A DNA stretch of 64,000 bases from Carnobacterium inhibens subsp. inhibens DSM 13024 (GCF_000746825.1 NZ_JQIV01000005.1:1-64000), one strand, 5' to 3'. Positions 42,776 to 52,606 are shown, counted from the first letter of the stretch. A program made the numbers and translations. The notes: generated by a model from the letters alone, not told the origin.

Positions 42776-42793
42776 AGTGAAAGAAGGGTTTTT

Positions 42794-43129
42794 ATGTTTA
42801 AGAAAAGAAAATTAACAATTGTTTCGGCTATTGTGGCAACAGGATTAACGGTGATGAGTCACCCAGCTATTGTTTATGGTGCATCGGCTGGACAAGTAGA
42901 AGCTAAATTGCAAAATGCGGGGGACATTGTACAAGGCATATTAACAGGGTTAGTGGTACTTGTAGGAACAGTCGTTGGATTATTCATTATTATCAAACGG
43001 ATGCCTGCAGCGGACAATCCGCATGAAAAAAACGAAGTTTATCAAGCTGTTGGTCGGGTAGCGGGCTTAGTTGCTTTAGCTGCAGCCATTATTTGGTTAT
43101 TGCCATGGGTTTATAGTTTATTTGTATAG
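42794..43129 (+). CDS. CagC/VirB2-like small membrane protein (TraB-like)
   Basis: 111 residues. A cleavable signal peptide (KKRKLTIVSAIVATGLTVMSHPAIVYGA) is followed by two hydrophobic helices (IVQGILTGLVVLVGTVVGLFIII and GRVAGLVALAAAIIWLLPWVYSL) with a short polar loop, the pilin-like build of the CagC family in Gram-positive type IV systems. Second structural gene of the operon, 18 bp after the previous stop. Confidence 0.82.
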   Translation: MFKKRKLTIVSAIVATGLTVMSHPAIVYGASAGQVEAKLQNAGDIVQGILTGLVVLVGTVVGLFIIIKRMPAADNPHEKNEVYQAVGRVAGLVALAAAIIWLLPWVYSLFV

Positions 43130-43145
43130 AAAAGAAGGGATTTAA

Positions 43146-43481
43146 ATGGCTAAAAAAGGGAAGGAATTTATTTTTCCAGATAACGTCAATTCGACTTATG
43201 GGGCTTTTCTAGGACTGTCATTAAAGGAGCTTGCGACTTATGTCTTACCCATTAGTGTCTTTGGTTTAGTGTTGCTGGCTATTCCACCCTATAATTTATG
43301 GTTATTGGGTGTGAAGCTGATTATTATCTTATTACTATTAACCTTAGTATTCGCACTGATTAGTGCAAAACCGGTTAAGCACCGCCAGAACATTACTATG
43401 CAGGATTATTTAACGCATAAAAAAAGTTATCGCTTTAGACAAAAGCGATTTTATATCAAAAAACGAAAACCAATAGATTAG
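43146..43481 (+). CDS. VirB3-like membrane protein (TraC-like)
   Basis: 111 residues, two adjacent membrane helices (TYVLPISVFGLVLLAIPPYNL and LLGVKLIIILLLLTLVFALIS) and a strongly basic C-terminus (RFRQKRFYIKKRKP). Position between the pilin-like gene and TraD/TraE equals that of VirB3-like/TraC proteins in pIP501-type operons. Likely helps to recruit the VirB4 ATPase to the membrane. Confidence 0.75.
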   Translation: MAKKGKEFIFPDNVNSTYGAFLGLSLKELATYVLPISVFGLVLLAIPPYNLWLLGVKLIIILLLLTLVFALISAKPVKHRQNITMQDYLTHKKSYRFRQKRFYIKKRKPID

Positions 43482-43492
43482 GAGGACGAAAC

Positions 43493-44245
43493 GTGTTTCC
43501 TTTCAAAATGAACCTACGTAAAGAACCATTAGACGATTACATCTTTCGCTATGAACCAAAAGAATTGGACACAGGGAAGCAAACGTTACAAGATATGTCG
43601 TTAATTCAGGCACAATATCAAGACTTTTTAATTACAAAAACAGGCTATCTCGTCGCTTTGATTGAAGGTTCCGGGGTTAACTTGGATTTGCTAAATGAAC
43701 TTGAACAAGAGGACGTTTTTGATGAATTCAATGCCTTTTTAATGTCAACTATTGGTGAAGGAGATACAGGAGAAGTACAACAGTATTTAGATATGACGAC
43801 CCCAGTAGCTTTTGACGAATACGTGTTGTACTGGAAGAAACGCTATTTGAAAGTAAAAGAAGAACAACCTATTAATCAAGCAAAGGTTACTTTAATCGCA
43901 AGCTACGTGGATTACTATCAAAACTTACAATTGACGAACCAAATGAGCACAAAGAAGCATTTAATCGTGATCCGACAAAAAATAAAGGATAAAAAACACA
44001 CGAGCCTTGAATTGGCTGCCACTAATCTTCATGAAAAAGTAACCCAATTTATTAAAACATTGGAGAATAGTTTAGAAAACTACGATATGGAAGCCAGGCA
44101 ATTATCCTCTATGGAATGTCGGAAAACCCTGAAACACCTGATAAATTTTTCAACCATTAATGCTTCCAAAAGGGAGGGAAACGTGTGTATTTTGGAAAGA
44201 AACGCACCAAAGAAGAACGTGACCAATCACCGGTCAACAAAGTAG
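43493..44245 (+). CDS. TraD/TrsD-family conjugation protein
   Basis: 250 residues, soluble. LRKEPLDDYIFRYEPKELDTG and GYLVALIEGSGVNLDLLNE are in the expected N-terminal region; the rest is helical. It lies upstream of traE and overlaps it by 61 bp; the last 20 residues, encoded in the overlap, look unlike the rest and may be a C-terminal extension through loss of an earlier stop. Family role in the channel is unknown, though it is conserved next to the VirB4 ATPase. Confidence 0.8.
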   Translation: MFPFKMNLRKEPLDDYIFRYEPKELDTGKQTLQDMSLIQAQYQDFLITKTGYLVALIEGSGVNLDLLNELEQEDVFDEFNAFLMSTIGEGDTGEVQQYLDMTTPVAFDEYVLYWKKRYLKVKEEQPINQAKVTLIASYVDYYQNLQLTNQMSTKKHLIVIRQKIKDKKHTSLELAATNLHEKVTQFIKTLENSLENYDMEARQLSSMECRKTLKHLINFSTINASKREGNVCILERNAPKKNVTNHRSTK

Positions 44246-46155
44246 AAACGGAAAGTTCATTGGATTCATTTTTGGATAAAAGTAGCCTAGACGTGGTCTA
44301 TCCGTTTTCTTGGGAGGAATTTCCTGATTATATTGAAAGTGGCGACAATTTTATTCGTGTCATTGCCATTGTGGATTACCCTAAAGTTCAATATGGCAAC
44401 TGGTTATCCGAACTCAAACGAAAAAAAGGGAATATCACCATTTCTCAATTCTTACAGTCGTCGAGTTCAACAAAAATGATTCACCATTACAACGAAACGA
44501 TTAAGAATAAAGAAGCAGAATTATTAAAGATTTACGATCCATTAAAACGAAAGCGCTTAGAGCAACAAATTGAAACTGCAAATCGACAATTGGATAAATA
44601 CTTACAAAGCAACTCCAGTTTTATTTATCAATACACGTACATTTACTTAACGGCTTCAACGTTAGAAGCATTGAATGACTTGACTGAAAATATTACTAAA
44701 ACACTTATTAAATTACAAATGAAGTCTATGATACCCGTAAAAGGGATGTATCAATCTTTTTGGAGCGCACTTCCAATCGGCGAAAATTTATTAGGGGATT
44801 ATACGTATAAAGAATCGAATACAGAAGTAGCGTCTAGTATGTTTCCTTTTGACGACGCTGAGATTCTACATTTATCACCTAGGAGCGACGTTGAAGGCAT
44901 TAACAAGGACACAAACAGTCTCATTGCTATCGATTACTTAGATCGAAAAAATACGCTGAATCAAAACATGGTGGTTATCGGAACCAGTGGTGTTGGAAAA
45001 ACGACCTACATGATTCAAAAAATATTACGGTATGTTGCTCGAGACATTAAAGTTTTTATTATTGATCCTGAGAATGAATACTCGCAAATAGTGGAACACT
45101 TAGGTGGGACAGTCGTTCATTTATCGTCAAATGCGCAAACTAAAATCAATCCTTTAGAAATTTTCTCAGAAGAAATCAGCGAGAATATCGAAACTTTAAC
45201 GATTGATTTAGAGTTGTTAGTGAAAGATAAGATTCAGCGGGTAAAAGGCTTTTTTCAAGTATTAAAACCGGATATTACTCAAGTAGAGCAAGCTGTGTTG
45301 GATTCTGTTTTACGCAATACGTATCTGAATGCAGGTATTTTTAAGTATTCCAGTATTTCGGAAATCAAATCGGAACAATACCCCACGTTGGAGAATGTCT
45401 TTAATGAAATTGAAAAATTAAAACAAAACGATCCAGACCGGTTCAAGGTATTAAAAGATTTTTATTACATTTTAGAAAGTTATGTTCATGGTTCAACAAC
45501 GCTTTTCAATGGCCATACAAATATAAATATTAATGCCGACTTGTTGTCGTTTGATTTGAAAGCTTTACAAAATGAAGCAGATGTCCAAGCAGCTGCTTAT
45601 CTCAATACATTTAGTTTTTTATGGGATGAAATCACTAAAAACAAGACTGAAAATATTAAATTAGTGGTCGATGAATTTCATTTTTTAACTCAAAATTCAG
45701 AAGCCGCACAATTCTTTTATCAAGCGTATAAACGGTTCAGGAAGTACAACGCAGGAGCGATTGCCGGAACCCAACAGATTCAAGATGTCCTTGAAGGAAC
45801 CATGAGTGACAGTAAAAATGTTGGAGAGGCTATTATCGGAAACAGCTACACAAAGGTCTTTTTTGGATTAGATGATAAAGGTGTGGAAGATTTGACGGAT
45901 AAACTGCATATGAATTTCAGTGAGAAAGAAAAAAAGCTGTTGTCGCGTAGAAAACAAGGAGAAGCGTTAATCATACATGGATCTCAACGAGCGTTTATGA
46001 AGGTCGAGCTCACAGAAGAAGAACTACGGTTAAAGGATTCAGAACGGTATGAAGAACATTATGGAGAATCCGCAATAGAAGTTCCTAACTATGAAGAACG
46101 CATACAGATGACACCTAGTGAGTTGGTAGAAGCTAAAAACTTTCTATATGACTAG
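44185..46155 (+). CDS. traE: VirB4-like ATPase TraE
   Basis: 656 residues, GTG start with GGGAGGG 6 nt upstream. Walker A GTSGVGKTT near 266-274, Walker B KLVVDEFHFLT near 490 and GTQQIQDVLE near 530 are as in VirB4/TrsE. The N-terminal half (YPFSWEEFPDYI, VDYPK) is the VirB4 N-domain. It powers assembly of the conjugation channel at the inner side of the membrane. Confidence 0.95.
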   Translation: MYFGKKRTKEERDQSPVNKVETESSLDSFLDKSSLDVVYPFSWEEFPDYIESGDNFIRVIAIVDYPKVQYGNWLSELKRKKGNITISQFLQSSSSTKMIHHYNETIKNKEAELLKIYDPLKRKRLEQQIETANRQLDKYLQSNSSFIYQYTYIYLTASTLEALNDLTENITKTLIKLQMKSMIPVKGMYQSFWSALPIGENLLGDYTYKESNTEVASSMFPFDDAEILHLSPRSDVEGINKDTNSLIAIDYLDRKNTLNQNMVVIGTSGVGKTTYMIQKILRYVARDIKVFIIDPENEYSQIVEHLGGTVVHLSSNAQTKINPLEIFSEEISENIETLTIDLELLVKDKIQRVKGFFQVLKPDITQVEQAVLDSVLRNTYLNAGIFKYSSISEIKSEQYPTLENVFNEIEKLKQNDPDRFKVLKDFYYILESYVHGSTTLFNGHTNININADLLSFDLKALQNEADVQAAAYLNTFSFLWDEITKNKTENIKLVVDEFHFLTQNSEAAQFFYQAYKRFRKYNAGAIAGTQQIQDVLEGTMSDSKNVGEAIIGNSYTKVFFGLDDKGVEDLTDKLHMNFSEKEKKLLSRRKQGEALIIHGSQRAFMKVELTEEELRLKDSERYEEHYGESAIEVPNYEERIQMTPSELVEAKNFLYD

Positions 46156-46169
46156 CAAGGAGGGATAAG

Positions 46170-47534
46170 ATGCTAGGATGGCAAGATTTTAAGGTGATGA
46201 ACTTTGAATTTGGAAGTATCAAATTGTTTAAAGAAAAAATCGTGTATGAAATTTCAAAAAATCGGTGTTCATACAATCAAATCGAAGATATAGAGAGTCT
46301 AAAAAAACAAAATGACGTTCATTTTTTTAACTTAATTCAAGTAGAGGAAGATGACCATACACTATACCTTCACTATGAACGCTTGGAAAGCATGAAATCT
46401 CTCACCATGATAAAAAAAGAAGAATACTCCGTTAAGTTATCGATTGCCCAAACGCTATTAAGAGAGAATATATTACAACAAACGGCTGACTTTGTAAGTA
46501 TTCATCCGGCCACAATTTTTTATTATCCAATGCAAACGATAAAATATACGTACTTGGCTACGGATGTGTTACCACAAGAACATAAGTATTCCAATCTTGA
46601 TCGGTATAAAGCGTTAGTTTTAGCTATTTTGACTAATTTTAGTTATGAAACGTGCTTAGAAGAAAAAGAAGAAGTCTTAAAGCGTGGGAATGAATTGGTC
46701 AATGCCGTTATTCAGGCTAGTACTAGACAAGAAATGTTGCTGATTATTGAAGAAGCTTATGATTTTGTGACCTATGATTACATTCAACATAACTCAACCA
46801 ATAAAGAAAAACTAAAGAAACGAACCTTTTATGCTTTGGCTGCGAGTGTTTTCTTTTCTTTGACGGCAGTAGGGTTCACCAAGCAACACGCTAATGCTCA
46901 GCAAGAACAAATTGTTCAAGCAATGGAACAAGACTTGGAACAAAAAAACTATTCACTAGAAGCCAATCAACAGATTGTTAATAAAGACTATGAAAAAGCA
47001 GCTACCGCTATGAAAAAAGCTGGAGAATCTAAAGAGGCAATTGCCACTATGTACTTTGAAAATAACCAATACCAACAAGCCATAGATACAGATGTTTCAT
47101 TTCTGGAGCCGGTTATTGCCCATTACTATGACAACGATCAAAGTGAAGCGGTTCTTGATTTAGCGCTGACAGAAGTTGCAGAAGAGCACTCCACTAAATT
47201 AGAAACTGAAAAGGCTATTGTGGCTTATGATACGGCTGCAATGTCTTCTGCTCTACCATTTCTAGAAGATGAAGAAACAGCAGTCAGAATGGGATTGGCT
47301 TATCTAACCAATGATGATGTGACCAGTGCACAAAAAGTACTAGAAAAATTTCCGTCAGCTCCTTTAGAAAACAAAATTAAACTTAAACAAGCAGAAAATG
47401 AATTGGCAAAAGCAGAAGAAGATTTAAAAGCCATTAAAGAAGATGATGAGAAGAAGGAAGAAAAACAAAAAATTCAGAATGATAAAATTGCGGCTTTGAC
47501 TAAAGAGATTGAGATACTACAAAACAACGAGTAA
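46170..47534 (+). CDS. TraF/TrsF-like protein with EssB-type organisation
   Basis: 454 residues. An N-terminal cytosolic pseudokinase-like part (1-215) precedes a single membrane helix (about 222-240, TFYALAASVFFSLTAVGF); the outside part is a helical repeat region (DYEKAATAMKKAGESKEAIA) and a C-terminal coiled coil (EKKEEKQKIQNDKIAALTKE). This layout equals TrsF and the YukC/EssB proteins of type VII secretion. A bitopic scaffold of the channel. Confidence 0.8.
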   Translation: MLGWQDFKVMNFEFGSIKLFKEKIVYEISKNRCSYNQIEDIESLKKQNDVHFFNLIQVEEDDHTLYLHYERLESMKSLTMIKKEEYSVKLSIAQTLLRENILQQTADFVSIHPATIFYYPMQTIKYTYLATDVLPQEHKYSNLDRYKALVLAILTNFSYETCLEEKEEVLKRGNELVNAVIQASTRQEMLLIIEEAYDFVTYDYIQHNSTNKEKLKKRTFYALAASVFFSLTAVGFTKQHANAQQEQIVQAMEQDLEQKNYSLEANQQIVNKDYEKAATAMKKAGESKEAIATMYFENNQYQQAIDTDVSFLEPVIAHYYDNDQSEAVLDLALTEVAEEHSTKLETEKAIVAYDTAAMSSALPFLEDEETAVRMGLAYLTNDDVTSAQKVLEKFPSAPLENKIKLKQAENELAKAEEDLKAIKEDDEKKEEKQKIQNDKIAALTKEIEILQNNE

Positions 47535-47551
47535 AGTTGGTGAGAATGTAA

Positions 47552-48607
47552 ATGAAGCCACTAACGTTTTATGTTAAGAGTAAAATTGGAAAAGTTCTTG
47601 CTTGGTCTGCATTGGGCCTCGTCCTCTTAATTACCCTATTAGTTACCGCCTTTTCCAGTTATTTTACTGGAACTGATGAGAACGAATTGGCTTCTATACC
47701 TGAATCAGTTCTAAAATGGAAACCCATCATGGAAGAGGAACTAGCCAAATATGGGATGGAAGACTATATAGAGATTGTATTGGCCATTACAGCTACTGAA
47801 ACAGATGGATCTCAGTTAGATGTCATGCAGTCGAGTGAAGCCATTGGTTTAGCACCTAATGCCATTCAAGATCCCGTTTATAGTATTCAGATAGGGATAA
47901 AGCACTTTAAAAATGTGATTGATCAAATGAATCAAACAGGAGTGGACTTAAACACAGCGATTCAAAGCTACAACTTTGGTAGTGGCTATTTAACGTATAT
48001 TGCAGATAACGGTGGTGTTCACACAATTGAATTGGCAGAAACGTATTCTAAAGAAGTCGTCGCGCCTTCCTTAGGCAATACATCCGATCAAACGTATCCT
48101 TATTCAGCTTCAGTGGCTGATGAAAAGGGCAATTACTTATACACGAATGGCGGTAATTTTTATTATGCCGATTTAGTACAACAGGCTTTAACCGATGGAG
48201 TAACGGGCAATGGGGTACTAGCCTTTCCAGTTGAGGATCAAACCATTACGTCTGCTTTTGGTTTTCGCGTCCACCCTATAACGGGAGAAAACAAACTGCA
48301 TGGAGGTATTGACTTTGCGCCTGCGAACGGTGGAAATCCACCTGTTTTTGCGGCATTGAAGGGGAAAGTTACTCAAGCAGCTTATTCCAGCAGTTGGGGG
48401 AATTACGTGAAACTAACGAATGAGAATGGAATAGAGACGCTCTACGCTCATTTAAAAGAAGTCACCGTTTTACCTGGTCAACAAGTTGAAACAGGCGAAC
48501 CCATTGGCTATATGGGTACTTCTGGATCTTCCACGGGTGTACATTTGCATTTTGAGGTCTATCAAAACAATAATCGAATCGATCCGGCATCATTGTTGGG
48601 ATTGTAA
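47552..48607 (+). CDS. traG: Bifunctional peptidoglycan hydrolase TraG (lysozyme-like + M23)
   Basis: 351 residues. An N-terminal membrane anchor (about 14-35), a lysozyme/transglycosylase-like domain (about 50-175: VLAITATETDGSQLDVMQSS with the catalytic Glu, NAIQDPVYSIQIGIKHFK, YNFGSGYL) and a C-terminal M23 endopeptidase (about 225-351: LHGGIDFAP and GVHLHFEV supply the zinc ligands). It opens the thick cell wall for the transfer channel. pIP501 TraG has a CHAP domain in place of M23. Confidence 0.93.
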   Translation: MKPLTFYVKSKIGKVLAWSALGLVLLITLLVTAFSSYFTGTDENELASIPESVLKWKPIMEEELAKYGMEDYIEIVLAITATETDGSQLDVMQSSEAIGLAPNAIQDPVYSIQIGIKHFKNVIDQMNQTGVDLNTAIQSYNFGSGYLTYIADNGGVHTIELAETYSKEVVAPSLGNTSDQTYPYSASVADEKGNYLYTNGGNFYYADLVQQALTDGVTGNGVLAFPVEDQTITSAFGFRVHPITGENKLHGGIDFAPANGGNPPVFAALKGKVTQAAYSSSWGNYVKLTNENGIETLYAHLKEVTVLPGQQVETGEPIGYMGTSGSSTGVHLHFEVYQNNNRIDPASLLGL

Positions 48608-48638
48608 AGAATGATTTAAAAAGAGTGAGGGTATAAAG

Positions 48639-49184
48639 ATGAAAAAATTGCTGCTAACCGTTACTGGAAGTGTAACGGTATTGATTTTGTTCGTATCGCT
48701 CTTTAGTTTAAACCAGACAAATCAAACGTTAGAAAATAAGCTCTCAAAAACAGAAAATGACTTAAAAACGATGGAAAAACTAATCAAGCAAGACACTCAA
48801 TTTAATGACACTGTTGCGAATCAAAAGAAACTGACAGTGATTGAAGAAGGCTTACGTACTTATTTAGACTACGATAACGATACCTATCTTACTCGTTTTG
48901 AACACTTACAAAACAAGGCTACACGTGAAACAATCCAATATCTGAAAGAACTTTCTTCTGAAGAACCGCCACTTTTAGATATAAAGAATCAGTTAACGGA
49001 ACTGACTATTTATCTTCATCCGACGGATGAATTGACTTTTTTGGTTCAATTAACTACTGAATACTCGTTGGATCATGAAGTGGTTTCTACTTTGCCACAA
49101 CTGTATCAAGTTACCCTCATTGAAACTAATGGGGAGTATAAGATTAACCAATTAATAAATCTAGGTTTGACAGTAACCAACTAA
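48639..49184 (+). CDS. TraH-like (VirB8-type) conjugation protein
   Basis: 181 residues: a single N-terminal membrane helix (LLLTVTGSVTVLILFVSLFSL), a short coiled coil (LENKLSKTENDLKTMEKLIK) and an alpha/beta outside domain (about 65-181). Size, topology and position after TraG equal TraH of pIP501, whose outer domain has the VirB8 (NTF2-like) fold. Sequence identity to it was not tested. Confidence 0.7.
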   Translation: MKKLLLTVTGSVTVLILFVSLFSLNQTNQTLENKLSKTENDLKTMEKLIKQDTQFNDTVANQKKLTVIEEGLRTYLDYDNDTYLTRFEHLQNKATRETIQYLKELSSEEPPLLDIKNQLTELTIYLHPTDELTFLVQLTTEYSLDHEVVSTLPQLYQVTLIETNGEYKINQLINLGLTVTN

Positions 49185-49205
49185 AGCCGTTAAGGGAGGT
49201 ATTCG

Positions 49206-49667
49206 GTGGAAAAATTTTTCAACAAAATAAAAAAGAAACTCGTTTGGTTTCTCGTTAGTTTTGTCCTTTCAGAGTGGTGCTTGGTAGTGGTGACTCAATT
49301 AATCATGACCTTTTCCAAATTTAAATTGTCTTTAACGACTACTATCTTACTCGAAACAGTAAAAGAAACACTTCTTCATCCTTTTCAAACGATCCAAACG
49401 TTGATTGAAACAAAAAATCCATTATTTATAATGGGAACCATCGGTCTTTTACTTTATTGTGCTTCTGTCCAAATTAAATTAGCGTCTAAAGAAAAGAAAG
49501 AGGGATGGGAAGCCGATGAACGAAACCAATATCATGGTTCAGCACGCTGGGCACGTGAAAAAGAAATTTTTGACGGTAAAAATTACCTGGCTCAATCTAA
49601 ACAAGAGATACTGAAAAACTTTACCGCTTCGCTTGATCAACCAACTGAAGGGGAGGAAACCAGATGA
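49206..49667 (+). CDS. TraI-like membrane partner of the coupling ATPase
   Basis: 153 residues. Two membrane helices (about 10-34 and 72-90) are followed by YHGSARWAREKEIF, the segment that in one-piece VirD4/TraG proteins directly precedes the ATPase. The gene overlaps traJ (ATGA-type, 49664). So the coupling protein is split: this subunit supplies the membrane part and TraJ the motor, as described for pIP501. Confidence 0.82.
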   Translation: MEKFFNKIKKKLVWFLVSFVLSEWCLVVVTQLIMTFSKFKLSLTTTILLETVKETLLHPFQTIQTLIETKNPLFIMGTIGLLLYCASVQIKLASKEKKEGWEADERNQYHGSARWAREKEIFDGKNYLAQSKQEILKNFTASLDQPTEGEETR

Positions 49668-51181
49668 CAGGAACCATTTTAGGTATTTTAAATAGTAAAG
49701 TCATTATTCAACCCACTGAATCGAAACCCAATCGAAACATAATGGTGATGGGAGGACCAGGGTCTTTTAAAACACAAAGTTTTGTGATTACAAATGTCTA
49801 CAATGAAACGGAAAATAGCATCGTTGTGACGGATCCAAAAGGAGAAGTTTATGAGCAAACAGCTGCCGTTAAACAGCAGCAAGGATATGACGTCCGGGTC
49901 TTGAATTTTGCAAATATGATGGCTTCTGACCGACACAATCCTATTGATTACGTCAAAAAAGACATTCATGCCACAACAGTGGCAACTAAAATTGTGGACA
50001 GTGCTAACAAAGACAGTAAAAGAGACGTTTGGTATTACTCACAAAGAGCACTGTTAAAGGCTCTTATTTTGTTCGTGAAGTATGAATTGCCTCCTGAGAG
50101 ACGAAATATGGAGGGCATCTTAGACTTTTTACAAGAGTTTGACCCAGAATCAGATGAAGATGGCGAAAGTGGCTTAGATGAAGAGTTTTTAAAACTTGAA
50201 CGCAAACACCCAGCTAGACGAGCCTATGAATTAGGCTATAAAAAAGCCAAAGGAGACATGCAAGGCAGTATCATTATGTCCCTTCTAACAACGATTTCCG
50301 ACTTTGTGGATGATGAAGTCGCCGAATTCACACGATTTAGCGATTTTAATTTACGCGATATTGGACGCAAAAAAATGGTGCTTTACGTGATTATTCCGGT
50401 GATGGATCAATCGTGGGAAGGGCTAATCAATATCTTTTTTAGCCAGTTATTTAACGAACTCTATGATTTTGCATCTGAGAACCACTCAAAATTGCCAAAA
50501 TCAGTGAACTTTATTTTAGATGAATTTGTGAACTTAGGTAAATTTCCTGGATATGAAGAATTTTTAGCTACTTGTCGAGGGTATGGAATTGGAGTGGCCA
50601 CCATTATTCAAACCTTGACGCAATTGCAGGATAAATATGGCGATAAAAAAGCGGAAAGTATTTTAGGGAACTGTGCAGTGAAAACGTGCTTAAACGCTGC
50701 AAATTCGACTACTGCTGAGTACTTTAAACGGTTGTTGGATAAGGCTACTGTAAAGGTTGAAACTGAGTCTGAGAGCACACAACATGGGAAAGAAAACAAT
50801 TCTAGTAGTTCTAGCGAAAATCAAAGTTACACGGGAAGAGATTTAATGACGGCTGGTGAAATTATGCAGATGGCAGATGATACGAGTTTGATTATCTTTC
50901 AAAATAAACGCCCCATTCAAGCGAAAAAAGCTTTCCAATTTGAGTTATTTCCGCAACCTAAATTCTTATTGAATCAAAGTGACTACACACCACATTCTAC
51001 ATCTGCACAACTAGAAAAATTCGAACAAGATAAAGAAAACTATCAATCCTACATGAAAGCAGACGCTGAGAATCGAACCGAACGAGAAAAGGAACAGTCT
51101 GAAGAACGAGAAAAAGCAAAAGAGCAAAAAGAACAAGGAATAATAACTGAAGCGGCCGGATTTTTTAAGTCAATGAACTAA
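49664..51181 (+). CDS. traJ: VirD4-like coupling ATPase TraJ (no membrane domain)
   Basis: 505 residues. Walker A GGPGSFKTQ at about 29-37 begins almost at the N-terminus, so the usual transmembrane region is missing. Walker B FILDEFVNLGKF near 286 and the downstream IIQTLTQLQDKYG match VirD4/TraG. The C-terminus is a charged Glu/Lys-rich tail. It hands the relaxosome to the channel together with the TraI-like protein. Confidence 0.95.
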   Translation: MTGTILGILNSKVIIQPTESKPNRNIMVMGGPGSFKTQSFVITNVYNETENSIVVTDPKGEVYEQTAAVKQQQGYDVRVLNFANMMASDRHNPIDYVKKDIHATTVATKIVDSANKDSKRDVWYYSQRALLKALILFVKYELPPERRNMEGILDFLQEFDPESDEDGESGLDEEFLKLERKHPARRAYELGYKKAKGDMQGSIIMSLLTTISDFVDDEVAEFTRFSDFNLRDIGRKKMVLYVIIPVMDQSWEGLINIFFSQLFNELYDFASENHSKLPKSVNFILDEFVNLGKFPGYEEFLATCRGYGIGVATIIQTLTQLQDKYGDKKAESILGNCAVKTCLNAANSTTAEYFKRLLDKATVKVETESESTQHGKENNSSSSSENQSYTGRDLMTAGEIMQMADDTSLIIFQNKRPIQAKKAFQFELFPQPKFLLNQSDYTPHSTSAQLEKFEQDKENYQSYMKADAENRTEREKEQSEEREKAKEQKEQGIITEAAGFFKSMN

Positions 51182-51197
51182 GGAAGGTAGTGACGTA

Positions 51198-51698
51198 ATG
51201 ATTAAAGGAACGAAAGGGTTAATGCTATTGAGTGTCTCATTCTTTTTATCCGGATGTGGCTTTAACGAAGAAGAGGCACTAGTACAGAGTACAGATCAGT
51301 TAGAAAGTTTTTTGACTCTACACGAAGAGCGAGAACGTTTTTCGGATTTAAGTAATGATGATTTACAAGCTCGTTTAGAAGAGGATGTTTTTCCTTACTT
51401 AACAGAAAGTTACCAAGAAACAATTACTGAAGAGGTTGAAAATTATGAGGTCAATACAGATGCTGCATTTAGTCGAAATACGTTTTTTTTGAGAGAGAGT
51501 GGTGAAGAATATGATAATGGTGTACTTTGGAGAGCATTTGATATTGACGAAAGTGAGGTTAATACTGAAGATGAAACTGTAACATACCTTATATCAACAG
51601 ATTATACTTCTGTATCATCTTCCGATGTATTAAATGTAGAGATGACTAAGGAAAATGGAGATTGGAAAGTAAATGCTACATCTGATTGGGAGTGGTAA
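51198..51698 (+). CDS. Lipoprotein of the conjugation operon (TraK position)
   Basis: 166 residues. Lipoprotein signal with lipobox FLSGC, followed by an acidic surface domain (DLSNDDLQARLEEDVFPYLT, VTYLISTDYTSVSS). It lies between the coupling ATPase and the VirB6-like gene, overlapping the latter by 13 bp. It may be an accessory factor on the outer face of the membrane. No fold recognised. Confidence 0.75.
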   Translation: MIKGTKGLMLLSVSFFLSGCGFNEEEALVQSTDQLESFLTLHEERERFSDLSNDDLQARLEEDVFPYLTESYQETITEEVENYEVNTDAAFSRNTFFLRESGEEYDNGVLWRAFDIDESEVNTEDETVTYLISTDYTSVSSSDVLNVEMTKENGDWKVNATSDWEW

Positions 51699-52558
51699 GA
51701 ATGGGTGCTAAAGTAGCTGAAATGTTTAAAGAATGGATTACTGACCTATTAGAAACGACTTTCAATTTATTAGGCAAACTTATTTTTGATCACAATGCAC
51801 TAAGCGGATTTTTTTCTCAACTGTATGGAATTTTTATAGCTTTTGGTGGTGTAATGTTGGTTACAATTGCTTTATCTAAAGTATTGATTTTTTTATTATC
51901 TGAAGCGGAAGGTAGTCGAGACGCTTCTGTATGGGTATTGATTGTCGATTCTTTTAAGGCTAGTGCAATGGTACTAATATTACCGTTAATTTTAATTTTT
52001 TCACTCGATATGATTGTCTATCCATTAGGAGAATGGATGTTTAGTTCAATTGGTGGAATGACAGCAAATAAAATTAATTCCTTTATTGAAATAGAGGACG
52101 TTTCGCAAGTAGCACCTAATGTTATCAGTACACTTATCTTACTTTTATTCTTACTTATTGTATTTGCGACCTTCTTAATCAAAATATGTATTTATCATGC
52201 GGATCTCGTCTTGTTGGAGTTGCTGAGTGTTTGGGCAGCAATATCTATTATCAATGAAGAGTACAATTATATGTCCGTATGGTGGCGCGAATTTCTGAGC
52301 CAAATTGTGAGTATTATTGTCCAAATGGGTTTAATGGTTGGGATTGTAGAAGTATTATCTAGTACAACCTTTGAATGGTACAGTTTTATGTTGCTAATTG
52401 GTTTTGGTGTATTAATTATTCGTGGGCCAAGTGTTTTAAGAAGCATGTGGTATGGAACAGGATCTGGTAAAGCAACTATGCAAGGTGGTAAAATGGCTAC
52501 TCGAATGTATATGATGAAAGCTAAAAGTATAACAAGTGCAGCTTCAGCAACAAAATAA
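51686..52558 (+). CDS. VirB6-like polytopic membrane protein (TraL-like)
   Basis: 290 residues, GTG or ATG start (51686/51701; the later ATG, MGAKVAEMFKEW, has GGGAGTGG upstream). Six or so hydrophobic helices in about 30-260, a Gly/Ala-rich C-terminus. In pIP501-type operons the corresponding gene is TraL, the VirB6-like channel core. Last gene before the operon terminator. Confidence 0.82.
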   Translation: MGVVRMGAKVAEMFKEWITDLLETTFNLLGKLIFDHNALSGFFSQLYGIFIAFGGVMLVTIALSKVLIFLLSEAEGSRDASVWVLIVDSFKASAMVLILPLILIFSLDMIVYPLGEWMFSSIGGMTANKINSFIEIEDVSQVAPNVISTLILLLFLLIVFATFLIKICIYHADLVLLELLSVWAAISIINEEYNYMSVWWREFLSQIVSIIVQMGLMVGIVEVLSSTTFEWYSFMLLIGFGVLIIRGPSVLRSMWYGTGSGKATMQGGKMATRMYMMKAKSITSAASATK

Positions 52559-52561
52559 AAA

Positions 52562-52606
52562 AGTAAAAAGCTACTAATTGCTGGAGCAATTAGTAGCTTA
52601 TTTTTT
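52562..52606 (+). terminator. tra operon terminator
   Basis: AAGCTACTAATTGCT / AGCAATTAGTAGCTT stem with 2-nt centre and T8. Confidence 0.93.

Noticed and set aside
42794..43129. Holin or phage protein instead of pilin-like Tra protein
   Set aside because: The signal peptide, two-helix build and position at the head of a VirB4/VirD4 operon favour a CagC/VirB2-like role.
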